This document shows, piece after piece, positions 9,976 through 22,600 of a stretch of 64,000 nucleotides of DNA. This DNA comes from Miscanthus floridulus. Lineage: Eukaryota > Streptophyta > Magnoliopsida > Poales > Poaceae. A program made the position numbers and the translations under genes. The notes under the pieces are model-generated. The model saw only the letters and a program-made list of their open reading frames with translations, searched no databases and was not told the DNA's origin. The DNA lies in contig NC_089584.1 of the NCBI RefSeq assembly GCF_019320115.1, positions 103,464,320 through 103,528,319 on the forward strand. Direction: 5' to 3'. Within the stretch, counting starts at the first letter, position 1, and each line of letters starts with the position of its first letter.

Positions 9976-12900
9976 TGTGGCAGAACCTCCTAAGGAATCA
10001 GGCCCACATGCACCTACCATTGTCTTAACAGACCTCGGATAGCGTACACGAGTTCCCAACAACTCAACAGGTCTGTCGGGTGTCCTCGGGAAACCTGAAT
10101 CATCCGCATTTCTCTTTTCAAACAGGATCCCAATCACAGTCATTGCAGATTACAACAGTTTATTCAAATATATATCAGAGTAAAAGATAGCGGAAGTCTT
10201 AAGATAACATTATTACAAACCAGTTGTTTTCAAAGTTACAATACCATAAGTGTCATACAACCATAGTAGCGAGATAATATTACATTAACTTTATTTATCA
10301 AACAAACTAGTGCCTTGTCCAAAGGCCATTCATCACTCCTCATCGTCATTGACTTCAAACACAGACATGCAGCAGGGACCAAAACAAGCCTGCGCATGCG
10401 ACTCACCTGCAACAAGGGTTAACAAACCCTGAGTACAAAAGTACTCAACAAGACTAACCCGATGTAACGGGGTGTAAGACTTTAGAAATGCAGGGGTTTG
10501 GGACAAGGTAAGGATGTAGCAAGATTCAAAAGTTCTTTGCCAAAAGCTTACTATTCTTCATTCTATTTTCGAGTTTTACCACTAAGTACCTTTTGTTCAT
10601 TATTTCAAACTAAATGTACATTTTTCATATTCTATTCCTTCTCATTCCATTCTTATTCTCATATTTTAGTAATTCACCAGTACTACATTGCTTCTGTAAT
10701 GAATCGAGTCTCCATATCCGTGGAGCACCGGCAATTCGAATTGATTCAAGTCCCAGCTAGGGATTCCTTATCACACGACATATGTAGAACTTAATCTTGC
10801 ATATATCAACCTTGCTATCGGATCTTCCTATACTAAGCCGTCTCCACGCCACCCGAGAGTACAGCACACCTCAAATCCGGCCACATTCCAGCCACGAGGG
10901 TACACGCTACTCCCGCCATCTCTCCACTCCCAGTGCGCGGGCATTCGTCTTAGTATCGGATTAGCCGAAGTAGGCTTACCGAAGTATGTGACCAGTACTA
11001 CAAAGTGTCTCGTTCAGAAGATCCACAATGAGTGGCCTTTAAGCGACATAGTCGGCAACATTACCCAACATTCAAGATAAGTTATCCGACTAGTCTCTAG
11101 TTCATTCTACATTCTTTCTTTCTTTGGCCAGTATGCCATCTTTGATTGTATCGAAACTTTTACTTTGAAAGCCTACCATAAAGCATACTAAGCATTCTAC
11201 GCCCACTGTTCGCCTAAACGGCCGTTTAGCCCGTTTACACACCGTTTAAACGCTACACGGTGGTACACCGTTTCCGTTTAATCGGTTGTTTTGACCGTTT
11301 AAACGGCCGTTTTTCCCGTTTAAACACCCATTTTGCCCGAATAATAGGCTAAACGGTAGGTGACCGACCGTTTACCGTTTAGCGTTTAGGATAACACTGT
11401 CTACGCCTTTGTAAATGAAAACATCTTCAAGGATGGTAAACAATTATCAAGGTAGATAATGCATCAAGTAGGTAACATTTGAATTAAACAACTTAATGCA
11501 ATAAGTAACATAGGTGATAAACTTTTCAAATTAAACAAGGTAAAGGCTTAATGCATAAACTGGGGCTTGCCTTCGTTGACGATCTCAGATTCCAATTCAG
11601 TACCACAATTATCGAATCCCGTGACAACCGGGGATTCTTCCAGAACTTGCTCAACTAGAATCGTTTCGTTCTCGGGTTCTACACGAAATGATAACATATG
11701 CTTTAACATGATGATAATGTAAACATGATGCTTTCACGGCACATGAAATGTAAAAACAACACCCGCAAACGATTTTATTTCGCGGTATAGTTGCAAGCCA
11801 ACAAAACCAACCTGTAACCCTATCATTAAGAATCACACATGTGACTTGACATAATGGATCTTGGAACCCTACTGGTCACAAAACATGACCAAAACAAGAT
11901 CCAACACTAATCAACACTTAGGGTTTCGACGAGTTAACGTATCAATGACTTTTGTTATCACATGAAATGTCATTAAGATTTACTAATTACAGATTAGATA
12001 TTAGTTCAAATACTAATTAAGATACTAAGGATCATTATAATTTAATGACCCAAGGTCAACAAACAATTCTAAAGTCAAACAATCTTAATTGATTAAACAT
12101 TGATTAAATGAATAATTAATTAAATAAGTAAGTCTACATTAGTCATAAAATAAACTTTGTCCAATTAAGCTCAAATTTTTATGTAAGCTTCCTCATGATA
12201 AATTAGTGTACCAAAATAAATTTCATAATTTTTGGAGTTATATAGTGACCTACAAAAATCATGGAAATTGCATTTTTCAATTAAAGGACCAAATATTTGA
12301 ACATTAAAACTATATTCAAATTCTATGTTTCAAATTTTTAAATCATACTAGAACATGTACAAAAGCTACCCACAAATTTTCAGAATTTTTGGATGTGTAA
12401 ATAAATTCCTACAAAATTGCCAAATTGCTACACTATTCAAAATCAGAAAACAAAAATCAGTACTGTCCTTCTTCCTTAGCTTCACTGACAGCCTGGGCCC
12501 GCTGTCAGCGACACAACGAAACCGCACGGTGGCGCGGCCAGTTCTGGCCAGCAAAACGCGCCGGTGGTGACTCTCCGACGATACGGACTGCTCCTACATG
12601 ATCTACACAAAGTCGCGCATCTTTCCCAAGCCTCAGAACAAAAAAGGGTACACCGGATGGAACTCGACGCCGGCCATGGCGGCTCGGACCCAACGGTGAT
12701 CGTTGTAACTAAGGCTATGGCGCAGTAGAGTCAAAGGAAGAATGAGCAACACGCTCAGGAGCTCACCGGGATTACGATGATGGGCTTGGTGCAGTCGGAG
12801 ATAGTCTGGAGTAGCCTGGCCACAGTGAGGTAGTCGCGGCGGAGCTTCGGCCGGCTCCGAAGAAGATGCCTTCGCGCGGTGGTGCCGATCGGCTAGAAGT

Positions 12901-13866
12901 GAGGCGAGTAGGTCAGGAATGAGCGGCAGGGCAAGGCGGAGCTGCCGGCCAACGCAATTGGCTTGAGGTGGTCCGACGAGGATGAATTGGGCGATCGCAG
13001 CAAGGTCACCGGCGGCGAACAGTCGACGGGAAAACTCTGATTGACGACGATGTACTCCTATTTATAGCAAGCTTGAGGGCGTACGGTGATGACAGCACAC
13101 GGGCGAACTCGCCACGGAGGTTTGGGCGTGTCACTGCGCATGAAAGCGGTGAAAACCGATCGGCGGTGAACTCCGCGTGGCGCCGGCGGCAAGCAGTGAG
13201 GTGGAGGTGAAATTTTGAAATAATTACAGAACTGCCACTGCATTCATATCTCAAATTACTCAGAAATTTTCTAAAGAAGTTGAAAATCTCCAAAAATGAA
13301 AGTTGCTCAACTTTTCAATTACTACAACTTTGGTTTTAAAAACATTTTCAAATTTTGCCTCCATTTTGAATTTCACATTTGGGGTACATTTAAAGATTTG
13401 AATCATTTCAAAATTACTCCAAATTTTGTATGTAAACTTGAAAAACTTTGAATACCAAAGTTGATCCTTATAAATTAATCTCCAACTTTGCTTTTTGCCT
13501 CAACCCCAAATTCCTCATGGATTTTGAATTAGTAAAAAGGGGCAAAAAGGACTTTTATAATTTGAATATGAATTCAAATTTGATTTGTCTTCCTTTTACT
13601 TAGATTTTGATTTTTGACCAGCAACATGGCCCATTAGGATTATTTGAGTCAAAGGACATATGACCTCACATGATCACATGAAATTTAACCCTTGTGGTCA
13701 TGATCTGTATTTAGGGTTTTTAAAACGCATCACATGAAATAACAACATTATGAGATAAACCTCATTTAGTGAATGCATTCAAAACTTTATACTATATGAA
13801 TGCTTTGCAATGCACATGATGACATGTCAAATTTTTGTATTAGGTCAAAACACCTGAGGTGTTACA
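9976..13866 (-). repeat. Chromovirus 3' LTR (3891 bp, carries a MITE)
   Basis: On the minus strand it starts TGTAACACCTCAGGTGTT (itself a palindromic ACACCTCAGGTGTT) and ends GGTTCTGCCACA. It is 204 bp longer than the other LTR, exactly accounted for by a 196-bp MITE plus its 8-bp duplication. The body contains several long AT-rich blocks and a GC-rich segment (about 12480-13200). No protein is supported inside it. Confidence 0.95.
11204..11399. mobile_element. hAT-type MITE inside one chromovirus LTR
   Basis: 196 bp flanked by the 8-bp direct repeat TCTACGCC (11196-11203 and 11400-11407). The homologous site in the other LTR (about 20836) has a single copy and no insert. Termini are CACTGTTCGCCTAAACGG and the complement of CGTTTAGGATAACACTG, forming imperfect inverted repeats. 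The interior is built from CCGTTTAAACGG-like palindromes. An 8-bp TSD with CA.TGTT termini is diagnostic of hAT. Confidence 0.93.
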
Positions 13867-13882
13867 ACCCTTCCCCCTTAAA
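13867..13882 (-). other. Chromovirus polypurine tract
   Basis: On the minus strand TTAAGGGGGAAGGGT directly precedes the 3' LTR TG. Position and composition are as expected for plus-strand priming. Confidence 0.85.
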
Positions 13883-14036
13883 GAAATCTCATCCCGAGAT
13901 TTAAAACTTAAGGCTAAGTAATGGAAAAGGAAATGTGTCAAGCTAACACATTAGAACTTTATTCAAAAGGCGAGCGAGGGGGTTTTCCATTCTGCTGACA
14001 AACAAGACAAGTTACAATATAGACAAGGTATTGCAA

Positions 14037-17006
14037 CTAGATGGAAGCGAAGAAGTTAGGAAAATTCTCTTCTAAGTAATCCTCGGACTCCCAAGTAGCT
14101 TCATCTTCAGTGTGTTGATTCCATTGTACTTTGTAGAACTTGATCGTACGTCTCCGAGTGACTCGATCTTTCTGATCTAAGACTCTAATGGGGTACTCGG
14201 CATAAGTCAAATCAGGTTCTAGTTCTACATCACCAAAGTCGATCTCTTGGTCAGGTACTTGAAGACACTTCTTTAACTGAGATACATGAAAGATATCATG
14301 CACCGCTGACATGTGATCAGGTAGCTTGACGCGATAGGCGACTGGTCCACATCGTTGTTGGATCTGAAAAGGACTGACATAACAGGGCGCCAACTTTCCC
14401 CGAATCCCAAAACGATGAACTCCTTTCATCGGTGATACCTTGAGGTAGACATAATCTCCCACTTTGAATTCTAGCGGTCGTCTCCTCATATCAGCATAGC
14501 TTTTCTGTCTGGATTGAGCTACCTTCATATTGGCTTGTATGAGTTTAACTTTCTCTTCAGCTTCCTTGACCACATCCGGTCCAAAGAACCAATGTTCTCC
14601 AGCTTCTGACCAATTTAAAGGGGTTTGGCACCTACGGCCATACAGTGCTTCGAAGGGTGCCATTTTAATGCTCTCTTGATGGCTATTGTTATATGAGAAT
14701 TCAGCTAAGGGAAGGCATTCATCCCATTTAGCACCAAAAGAAAGAACACATGCTCTTAACATATCTTCAAGAATTTGATTTACCCTTTCAGTCTGTCCGT
14801 CTGTTTGCGTATGATAAGCAGAACTACGGATAAGTTTAGTTCCTAACGACTCATGTAGACTTTTCCAAAACTTGGATATGAACAATGACCCTCTATCAGA
14901 GACAATGGTCTTGGGTGCCCCATGCAGACTGAAAATTCTATCAAGATGAAGCTTTGCATACTGCTCCGCTCGATATTTATCTCTGACTGGCAAGAAATGA
15001 GCTATTTTGGTTAGTCGATCAACAATAACCCATATTGAATTGTATCCTGCAGATGTCCTAGGCAACCCTACTATGAAGTCCATACAGATATCTTCCCACT
15101 TCCAAGATGGGACTAGCAAGGAATGTAATGGACCTGCAGTCTTCATATGAACCGCCTTGACTCTCTGACAAATATCGCACTTGGCTACATATTGAGCTAT
15201 TTCTATTTTCATTTTGGTCCACCAATATCTCTTTCTCAGATCATGATACATTTTGTTGCTACCCGGATGAATGGAGTATCTTGTAGAATGAGCTTCATCA
15301 AGAATCTGCTTTCGTAGCTCTAGATTTTTGGGTACTACCAACCTATCCTTGAACCATACGACATCTGACTCATCAATCTTGAAACATGTTGGTTTTCCAG
15401 ATTTGACTTTATCCTTAATATGGACTATGCCCTTACTTTTCTGTTGAGCAGCAATGATCTGATCTTTGATAGTGGACTCAACTACAATATTGGACAGGGA
15501 ACCTTGTTCTATGATTTGTAAATCCAGATGCTCCATCTCTTGACACAATGTTCGCTGCATAGGTTCTACAATTAGGCAATGACAATGACTCTTGCGACTC
15601 AGGGCATCGGCAACCACATTAGCCTTGCCCGGATGATAATGCACTTCTAAGTCATAATCTTTAATAAGTTCTAACCATCTCCTTTGCCTTATATTCAGCT
15701 CTGACTGAGTGAAGATGTATTTCAGACTCTTGTGATCCGTATAGATATGACATATATTGCCCAATAAATAATGTTGCCAAATCTTGAGTGAATGGACAAC
15801 AGCAGCTAATTCAAGATCATGGGTGGGGTAATGTTCTTCATGCTTCTTGAGTTGTCTGGAAGCATATGCTATGACTCTGCCTTCTTGCATAAGAACACAG
15901 CCAATACCTATTTCGGATGCATCACAATAGATATCAAATGGCCTTTCGATATCAGGTTGTGCTAATACTGGTGCAGTTGTCAACAACTTCTTCAATGTCT
16001 GAAAGGCCTCTTCACATTCTATTGACCATACAAACTTTGTTTGATTTTTCAACAGTCCAGTAATTGGCTTCGCAATTCTGGAGAAGTCAGGGATAAACCG
16101 ACGGTAATACCCTGCCAACCCTAGGAAACTACGAACTTGATGAATAGTTGTAGGTGCTTTCCAATTAAGGACTTCTTCTACCTTACTCGGATCCACAGCT
16201 ATACCTTCAGTAGATAGCACATGACCCAGAAATTGTACTTCCTCCAACCAAAATGCACATTTGCTGAATTTGGCATATAGTTGGTGATCTCTTAATCTTT
16301 GTAGAATAATACGGAGATGTTCCGCATGTTCCTCTTTGCTCTTAGAGTAGATAAGAATGTCATCAATAAACACCACGACAAACTTATCCAACTCAGGCAT
16401 GAAAACTGAGTTCATCAGGTACATGAAATGAGCCGGGGCATTGGTCAGCCCAAAAGACATGACTAAATACTCATATAGTCCATATCGGGTAGTAAACGCT
16501 GTCTTTGGCACATCTTCATGTCTGATCTTAATCTGGTGGTAGCCTGATCTTAAGTCTATCTTTGAGAATACTTTAGCTCCTGCAAGTTGATCAAAAAGCA
16601 AATCAATTCGGGGTAAGGGGTATTTGTTCTTGATGGTGACTTCATTTAATGGCCTATAGTCAACACATAACCTTAAGGTTTGGTCCTTCTTTTTCACGAA
16701 AATGGCAGGACATCCCCAAGGTGATGAACTGGGTTGGATGAAACCCTTGTCTAACAACTCTTGTAGTTGCATTTTTAATTCTGCTAATTCTTTTGGTGGC
16801 ATCCTATATGCTCTTCTAGACACTGGTGCTGTCCCTGGTTTCAGATCAATTCTGAACTCTACGTCTCGATCTGGTGGTAGACTAGGCAAGTCATCGGGAA
16901 AGACATCCGTAAACTCACATACCACTGAAATTTCCTCGGCTCCTTCAACAATAGTTGCACAAACTGACCCCACTGTACTCTCAGGAAAAGGAAGTTGGAT
17001 GAGAAG
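14037..17006 (-). CDS. pol: Chromovirus Pol: RT, RNase H, integrase, chromodomain
   Basis: Open for 978 codons from the first ATG (16973); the frame is the same as gag and starts after the stop at 17007. RT: the first Asp is in [10 protein letters not shown] (D140), with FIDD at 202-205. RNase H: D351, E388, D413, D456. Integrase zinc finger: H562, H569, C599, C602. Catalytic triad: D632, D693, E729 with 35 residues between the last two. A GPY/F-like module lies at about 858-884, and the C-terminal chromodomain at about 928-976 has FYKVQW and TWESEDYL. Every catalytic residue I can check is present. Integrase chromodomains are thought to steer chromoviruses to heterochromatin. Expression would require passing the three upstream stops, so it can be made only by suppression or not at all from this copy. 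Confidence 0.95.
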   Translation of the reverse strand, partial: LLIQLPFPESTVGSVCATIVEGAEEISVVCEFTDVFPDDLPSLPPDRDVEFRIDLKPGTAPVSRRAYRMPPKELAELKMQLQELLDKGFIQPSSSPWGCPAIFVKKKDQTLRLCVDYRPLNEVTIKNKYPLPRIDLLFDQLAGAKVFSKIDLRSGYHQIKIRHEDVPKTAFTTRYGLYEYLVMSFGLTNAPAHFMYLMNSVFMPELDKFVVVFIDDILIYSKSKEEHAEHLRIILQRLRDHQLYAKFSKCAFWLEEVQFLGHVLSTEGIAVDPSKVEEVLNWKAPTTIHQVRSFLGLAGYYRRFIPDFSRIAKPITGLLKNQTKFVWSIECEEAFQTLKKLLTTAPVLAQPDIERPFDIYCDASEIGIGCVLMQEGRVIAYASRQLKKHEEHYPTHDLELAAVVHSLKIWQHYLLGNICHIYTDHKSLKYIFTQSELNIRQRRWLELIKDYDLEVHYHPGKANVVADALSRKSHCHCLIVEPMQRTLCQEMEHLDLQIIEQGSLSNIVVESTIKDQIIAAQQKSKGIVHIKDKVKSGKPTCFKIDESDVVWFKDRLVVPKNLELRKQILDEAHSTRYSIHPGSNKMYHDLRKRYWWTKMKIEIAQYVAKCDICQRVKAVHMKTAGPLHSLLVPSWKWEDICMDFIVGLPRTSAGYNSIWVIVDRLTKIAHFLPVRDKYRAEQYAKLHLDRIFSLHGAPKTIVSDRGSLFISKFWKSLHESLGTKLIRSSAYHTQTDGQTERVNQILEDMLRACVLSFGAKWDECLPLAEFSYNNSHQESIKMAPFEALYGRRCQTPLNWSEAGEHWFFGPDVVKEAEEKVKLIQANMKVAQSRQKSYADMRRRPLEFKVGDYVYLKVSPMKGVHRFGIRGKLAPCYVSPFQIQQRCGPVAYRVKLPDHMSAVHDIFHVSQLKKCLQVPDQEIDFGDVELEPDLTYAEYPIRVLDQKDRVTRRRTIKFYKVQWNQHTEDEATWESEDYLEENFPNFFASI

Positions 17007-18533
17007 TTAGGTTTTGCTATCTGGTGCATTTACCCTTATTGTTCTACGCAGGACATCAATGATAGCCCCGTGTTGAGTTAGCCAGTTCATACCAAGGATC
17101 ACATCTATATCTTGATCTTTTAAAATCAGCATATTGGTAGGGAACTCATAACCTCCCAAATCAATAGGTACATGCTGAACTACCTCCCTTGTACAGATTC
17201 GTCCCCCAAGCGACTGTATATGATAGGGTTCTTTTGTTTCCCCAATAGCTATCCCATGCTTCACAACAAATGTACGATTGATGAATGTATGGGATGCACC
17301 AGAATCAAATAAGGTAATTGCAGGATGCTTAGCAATGGGAAACATACCCATCATAACTGGTTCTCCTTCTGGAATAGATTCCACTTGCGTATAGAATACC
17401 CTTCCAGTTTTCTTCTCAGCCGGACCCTTTTGATGGTTCTGAGCATTGCCCTTGTACTGATTTTGAGCTTGATTAACAGGGGCTTTGGTTGCATCAGGAT
17501 TGTTCTTCCTAGGATACGGACATTCTCGGGAAAAATGCCCGAGTTTACCACAATTATAGCATGGAAAATTGTGATTCTGGGAAGTAACATTGCGGTTTGC
17601 ATTATTGGCATTGTTCTGCTGCTGTGGTGCCTGATGTGTATAAGGTGTATTAGTTGCAGGGCGAATGAAGATTTGCTGCCTGCTTTGGCCTTGTTGTGGG
17701 CAAAATGGCGTACGGCCATGATTCTGAGGATGGTATACTATCTTCTGACGCTTGCCACTTGATGATCCGGAAGCAAATATTTTCTTCTTCTTCGCCTCCT
17801 TGTGTCGGCGGTAATTTTCTTCCGAAGCGATAGCAATGTTGATTGTTTCATGGTAAGTTGCATTACCACAGGCTGCCATCATTGTCTGAAGTTTAGTGTT
17901 CAAGCCTCGAAGAAAATGATTCTTTTTCTTCCTGTCTGTATTGACATACTCAATAGCATACTGAGACAGGTGGTTGAAACGCCCAACATAATGCATCACC
18001 GGGTGCTCCCCTTGCTTAAGAGCCAAGAACTCTTCCAGCTTTATGGTCATCACACCGTCTGGAATATAATGTGCCCTGAAGGCATCCTTGAACTCCCTCC
18101 AGTTGATTTGGTGACCAACGGGTTGTACTGCTACCAAATTTGCCCACCAAGCACCAGCAGCTCCTTAGAGTTGCTATGCTGCAAACCTTGGTTTTTGAAC
18201 CTCAGTACAGTGGATCAGCTCGAACTTTTGCTCTATTGTCCTAAGCCAATCATCAGCTTCTAAAGGTTCATCTGCCTTTGAGAACACAGGCGGACGTGTG
18301 TCAGTAAAATCCACATAGGTTGACTCGTCGTTTCCATTATTACGACGACCACGATTAGGGTATGGTGCCTGCTGGTTCTGCGCCAACTCCCTTAACAGCC
18401 TGGCATTCTCTGCCGTTGCGTTGACGAGTGCAGCTATGGCATCTGCCATAGTCGAGGGCATTGGTGGAGGATTTGGACACTCATCATCATCATGCGAGCC
18501 ACTAGCACCAGTTCGGGTGATAGGACGAGGCAT
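17007..18533 (-). pseudogene. gag: Chromovirus gag and protease with three stop codons
   Basis: Reads from ATG at 18533 (MPRPITRTGASGS) through a capsid-like region (WANLVAVQPVGHQINWREF, AHYIPDG, LKQG), a CCHC zinc knuckle (CYNCGKLGHFSREC) and an aspartic protease motif (LFDSGASHTFI). The frame is broken by TAG at 18174-18176, TAA at 18165-18167 and TAA at 17007-17009, all in the same frame as pol. Relatives appear to have Gln codons at the first two positions, so each is a single C-to-T change on the coding strand. No frameshift is seen. Confidence 0.92.
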
Positions 18534-18689
18534 CTGTTAGAGAAACACATTTACTTACATTATTCTTTATTGAAAGCTTTTAAAAGGTTGCATGCTACAA
18601 AGGGTTCTTATTTAAATTACATGTCTTGTATCCCACAAGACAACCCTGGTTCTCTAGGAAAGCAGTAAAGGAACTACTACTCCAAGTTT

Positions 18690-19226
18690 TCAGTCTTCGG
18701 CATCCGTGCCCGTATCAGACGAAACCTCATCTTCATCTGAGAAGTACACTAACTCCTCAGGGTCCTCCTCTTCTTCTTCATTCTCGACTTCTCCTAGAGC
18801 TACAATCATTTCTTCATCGGTAACTTCACCATCCCCATGAGGAGGATGAAGTTGAGCATACAGCATATGGACATTTTCATGAAGGATGGCATTGTCCATC
18901 TCCAGGTCCTCTATGTAGAACTCCAACTCATTAACGCGTTCATTGGCCGCATCTTCTCGTGTCCAGGCTTCATTCCGCAGCTCCATGGTCATGGTGATAC
19001 CCCTTTGCATTTCTGCCAGCTCTTCTTGGTCTTTGGCATGAGCTCGACGAAGAGTGTTGAGCTCCTTGTTAAGGTTCTCAACGTTGGCGGGGTTGCTTGA
19101 AGATCCTTCCTCTTCTGGGTTCTTGGAACTTCCTTCACCAAGCTCGTGATTTCTTGGTGCCAATTGGTGACGAGGGACTCCATGAGGTCCAGTGGACTTG
19201 CGTGTGGTTTTCTTGGTCTTTGCCAT
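18690..19226 (-). CDS. Extra chromovirus ORF: histone H3 tail-like N-terminus, coiled coil, acidic tail
   Basis: 178 codons from a verified ATG, between the primer site and gag and in the gag frame. Residues 1-25 read MAKTKKTTRKSTG then PHGVPRHQLAPR. This parallels the universal H3 tail (ARTKQTARKSTG then GKAPRKQLATK) with one inserted residue. The positions matching K4, R8, K9, S10, T11, G12, P16, R17, Q19, L20 and A21 are kept. Residues about 45-125 are Leu/Glu/Arg-rich with heptad spacing, a likely coiled coil. Residues 130-178 are strongly acidic (EEEEEDPEE, FSDEDE), as in histone chaperones. There is no homology to gag, protease or pol domains. Mimicry of H3 is my inference and no function is known to me. 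The intact frame, despite stops in gag, is notable. Confidence 0.85.
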   Translation of the reverse strand: MAKTKKTTRKSTGPHGVPRHQLAPRNHELGEGSSKNPEEEGSSSNPANVENLNKELNTLRRAHAKDQEELAEMQRGITMTMELRNEAWTREDAANERVNELEFYIEDLEMDNAILHENVHMLYAQLHPPHGDGEVTDEEMIVALGEVENEEEEEDPEELVYFSDEDEVSSDTGTDAED

Positions 19227-19598
19227 AGCCTGTAGAATTTAGGGTAGGACTATAAGAATAGCTTGAGGATAACGGAGGTTAGCAAGAATGGGATTGACAT
19301 TACTTACCCAACCACTATTAAGGGGAATTATAATGCAAGGTGCTCAAGCATGATGCATGAATCGATCTTACGAATCTAAGTACCAAAAGATTAATATAAT
19401 CATAAGTACTAGATTTTTAATACATAGGACAAACCTAATCATATTATCCGCCACACACTTTTCAAATAAGTCAGGATTGAGCCTAGATCAAAGATAAGAA
19501 GAAAGAAATTGAACTTTCAAAATATCATGTTTACTTTCCTTGATCCAAATCATTTTGAAGGTTTTCCAAAATAACCTACAATGATCTTAGATGGGAAC

Positions 19599-19611
19599 TG
19601 CTCTGATACCA
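19599..19611 (-). other. Primer binding site, initiator tRNA-Met
   Basis: On the minus strand TGGTATCAGAGCA lies 2 nt after the LTR end. It is complementary to the 3' end of plant initiator tRNA-Met, the usual primer for this clade. Confidence 0.93.
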
Positions 19612-19613
19612 GC

Positions 19614-22600
19614 TGTGGCAGAACCTCCTAAGGAATCGGGCCCACATGCACCTACTGTTGTCTTAACAGACCTCGGATAGCGTACACGAGTTCCCAACAA
19701 CTCAACAGGTCTGTCGGGTGTCCTCAGGAAACCCGAATCATCCATGTTTCTCTTTTCAAACAGGATCCCAATCACAGTCATTGTAGATTACAACAGTTTA
19801 TTCAAATATATATCAGAGTAAAAGATAGCGGAAGTCTTAAGATAACATTATTACAAACCAGTTGTTTTCAAAGTTACAATACCATAAGTGTCATACAACC
19901 ATAGTAGCGAGATAATATTACATTAACTTTATTTATCAAACAAACTAGTGCCTTGTCCAAAGGCCATTCATCACTCCTCATCGTCATTGACTTCAAACAC
20001 AGACATGCAGCAGGGACCAAAACAAGCCTGCGCATGCGACTCACCTGCAACAAGGGTTAACAAACCCTGAGTACAAAAGTACTCAACAAGACTAACCCGA
20101 CATAACGGGGTGTAAGACTTTAGAAATGCAGGGGTTTGGGACAAGGTAAGGATGTAGCAAGATTCAAAAGTTCTTTGCCAAAAGCTTACTATTCTTCATT
20201 CTATTTTCGAGTTTTACCACTAAGTACCTTTTGTTCATTATTTCAAACTAAATGTACATTTTTCATATTCTATTCCTTCTCATTCCATTCTTATTCTCAT
20301 ATTTTAGTAATTTACCAGTACTACATTGCTTCTGTAATGAATCGAGTCTCCATATCCGCGGAGCACCGGCAATTCGAATTGATTCAAGTCCCAGCTGGGG
20401 ATTCCTTATCACACGACATATGTAGAACTTAATCTTGCATATATCAACCTTGCTATCGGATCTTCCTATACTAAGCCGTCTCCACGCCACCCGAGAGTAC
20501 AGCACACCTCAAATCCGGCCACATTCCAGCCACGAGGGTACACGCTACTCCCGCCATCTCTCCACTCCCAGTGCGCGGGCATTCGTCTTAGTATCGGATT
20601 AGCCGAAGTAGGCTTACCGAAGTATGTGACCAGTACTACAAAGTGTCTCGTTCAGAAGATCCACAATGAGTGGCCTTTAAGCGACATAGCCGGCAACATT
20701 ACCCAACATTCAAGATAAGTTATCCGACTAGTCTCTAGTTCATTCTACATTCTTTCTTTCTTTGGCCAGTATGCCATCTTTGATTGTATTGAAACTTTTA
20801 CTTTGAAAGCCTACCATAAAGCATACTAAGCATTCTACGCCTTTGTAAATGAAAACATCTTCAAGGATGGTAAACAATTATCAAGGTAGATAATGCATCA
20901 AGTAGGTAACATTTGAATTAAACAACTTAATGCAATAAGTAACATAGATGATAAACTTTTCAAATTAAACAAGGTAAAGGCTTAATGCATAAACCGGGGC
21001 TTGCCTTCGTTGACGATCTCAGATTCCGGTTCAGTACCACAATTATCGAATCCCGTGACAACCGGGGATTCTTCTAGAACTTGCTCAACTAGAATCGTTT
21101 CGTTCTCGGGTTCTACATGAAATGATAACATATGCTTTAACATGATGATAATGTAAACATGATGCTTTCACGGCACATGAAATGTAAAAACAACACCCGC
21201 AAACGATTTTATTTCGCGGTACAGTTGCAAGCCAACAAAACCAACCTGTAACCCTATCATTAAGAATCACACATGTGACTTGACATAATGGATCTTGGAA
21301 CCCTACTGGTCACAAAACATGACCAAAACAAGATCCAACACTAATCAACACTTAGGGTTTCGACGAGTTAACGTATCAATGACTTTTGTTATCACATGAA
21401 ATGTCATTAAGATTTACTAATTACAGATTAGATATTAGTTCAAATACTAATTAAGATACTAAGGATCATTATAATTTAATGACCCAAGGTCAACAAACAA
21501 TTCTAAAGTCAAACAATCTTAATTGATTAAACATTGATTAAATGAATAATTAATTAAATAAGTAAGTCTACATTAGTCATAAAATAAACTTTGTCCAATT
21601 AAGCTCAAATTTTTATGTAAGCTTCCTCATGATAAATTAGTGTACCAAAATAAATTTCATAATTTTTGGAGTTATATAGTGACCTACAAAAATCATGGAA
21701 ATTGCATTTTTCAATTAAAGGACCAAATATTTGAACATTAAAACTATATTCAAATTCTATGTTTCAAATTTTTAAATCATACTAGAACATGTACAGAAGC
21801 TACCCACAAATTTTCAGAATTTTTGGATGTGTAAATAAATTCCTACAAAATTGCCAAATTGCTACACTATTCAAAATCAGAAAACAAAAATCAGTACTGT
21901 CCTTCTTCCTTAGCTTCACTGACAGCCTGGGCCCGCTGTCAGTGACACAACGAAACCGCACGGTGACGCGGCCAGTTCTGGCCAACAAAACGCACCGGTG
22001 GTGACTCTCCGACGATACGGACTGCTCCTACATGATCTACACAAAGTCGCGCATCTTTCCCAAGCCTCAGAACAGAAAAGGGTACACCGGATGGAACTCG
22101 ACGCCGGCCATGGCGGCTCGGACCCGACGGTGATCGTTGTAACTAAGGCTACGGCGCAGTAGAGTCAAAGGAAGAATGAGCAACACGCTCAGGAGCTCAC
22201 CGGGATTATGATGATGGGCTTGGTGCAGTCGGAGATAGTCTGGAGTAGCCTAGCCACAGTGAGGCAGTCGCGGCGGAGCTTCGGCTGGCTCCGAAGAAGA
22301 TGCCTTCGTGCGGTGGTGCCGATCGGCTAGAAGCGAGGCGAGCAGGTCAGGAATGAGCGGCAGGGCAAGGCGGAGCTGCCGGCCAACGCAATTGGCTTGA
22401 GGTGGTCCGACGAGGATGAATTGGGCGATCGCAGCAAGGTCACCGGCGGCGAACAGTCGACGGGAAAACTCCGATTGACGCCGATGTACTCCTATTTATA
22501 GCAAGCTTGAGGGCGTACGGTGATGACAGCACACGGGCGAACTCGCCACGGAGGTTTGGGCGTGTCACTGCGCGTGAAAGCGGTGAAAACCGATCGGCGG

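Noticed and set aside
12355..13293. Short ORFs repeated at 12355-13293 and 21789-22727
   Set aside because: They lie in the two LTRs of the chromovirus, differ by substitutions and have no motif.
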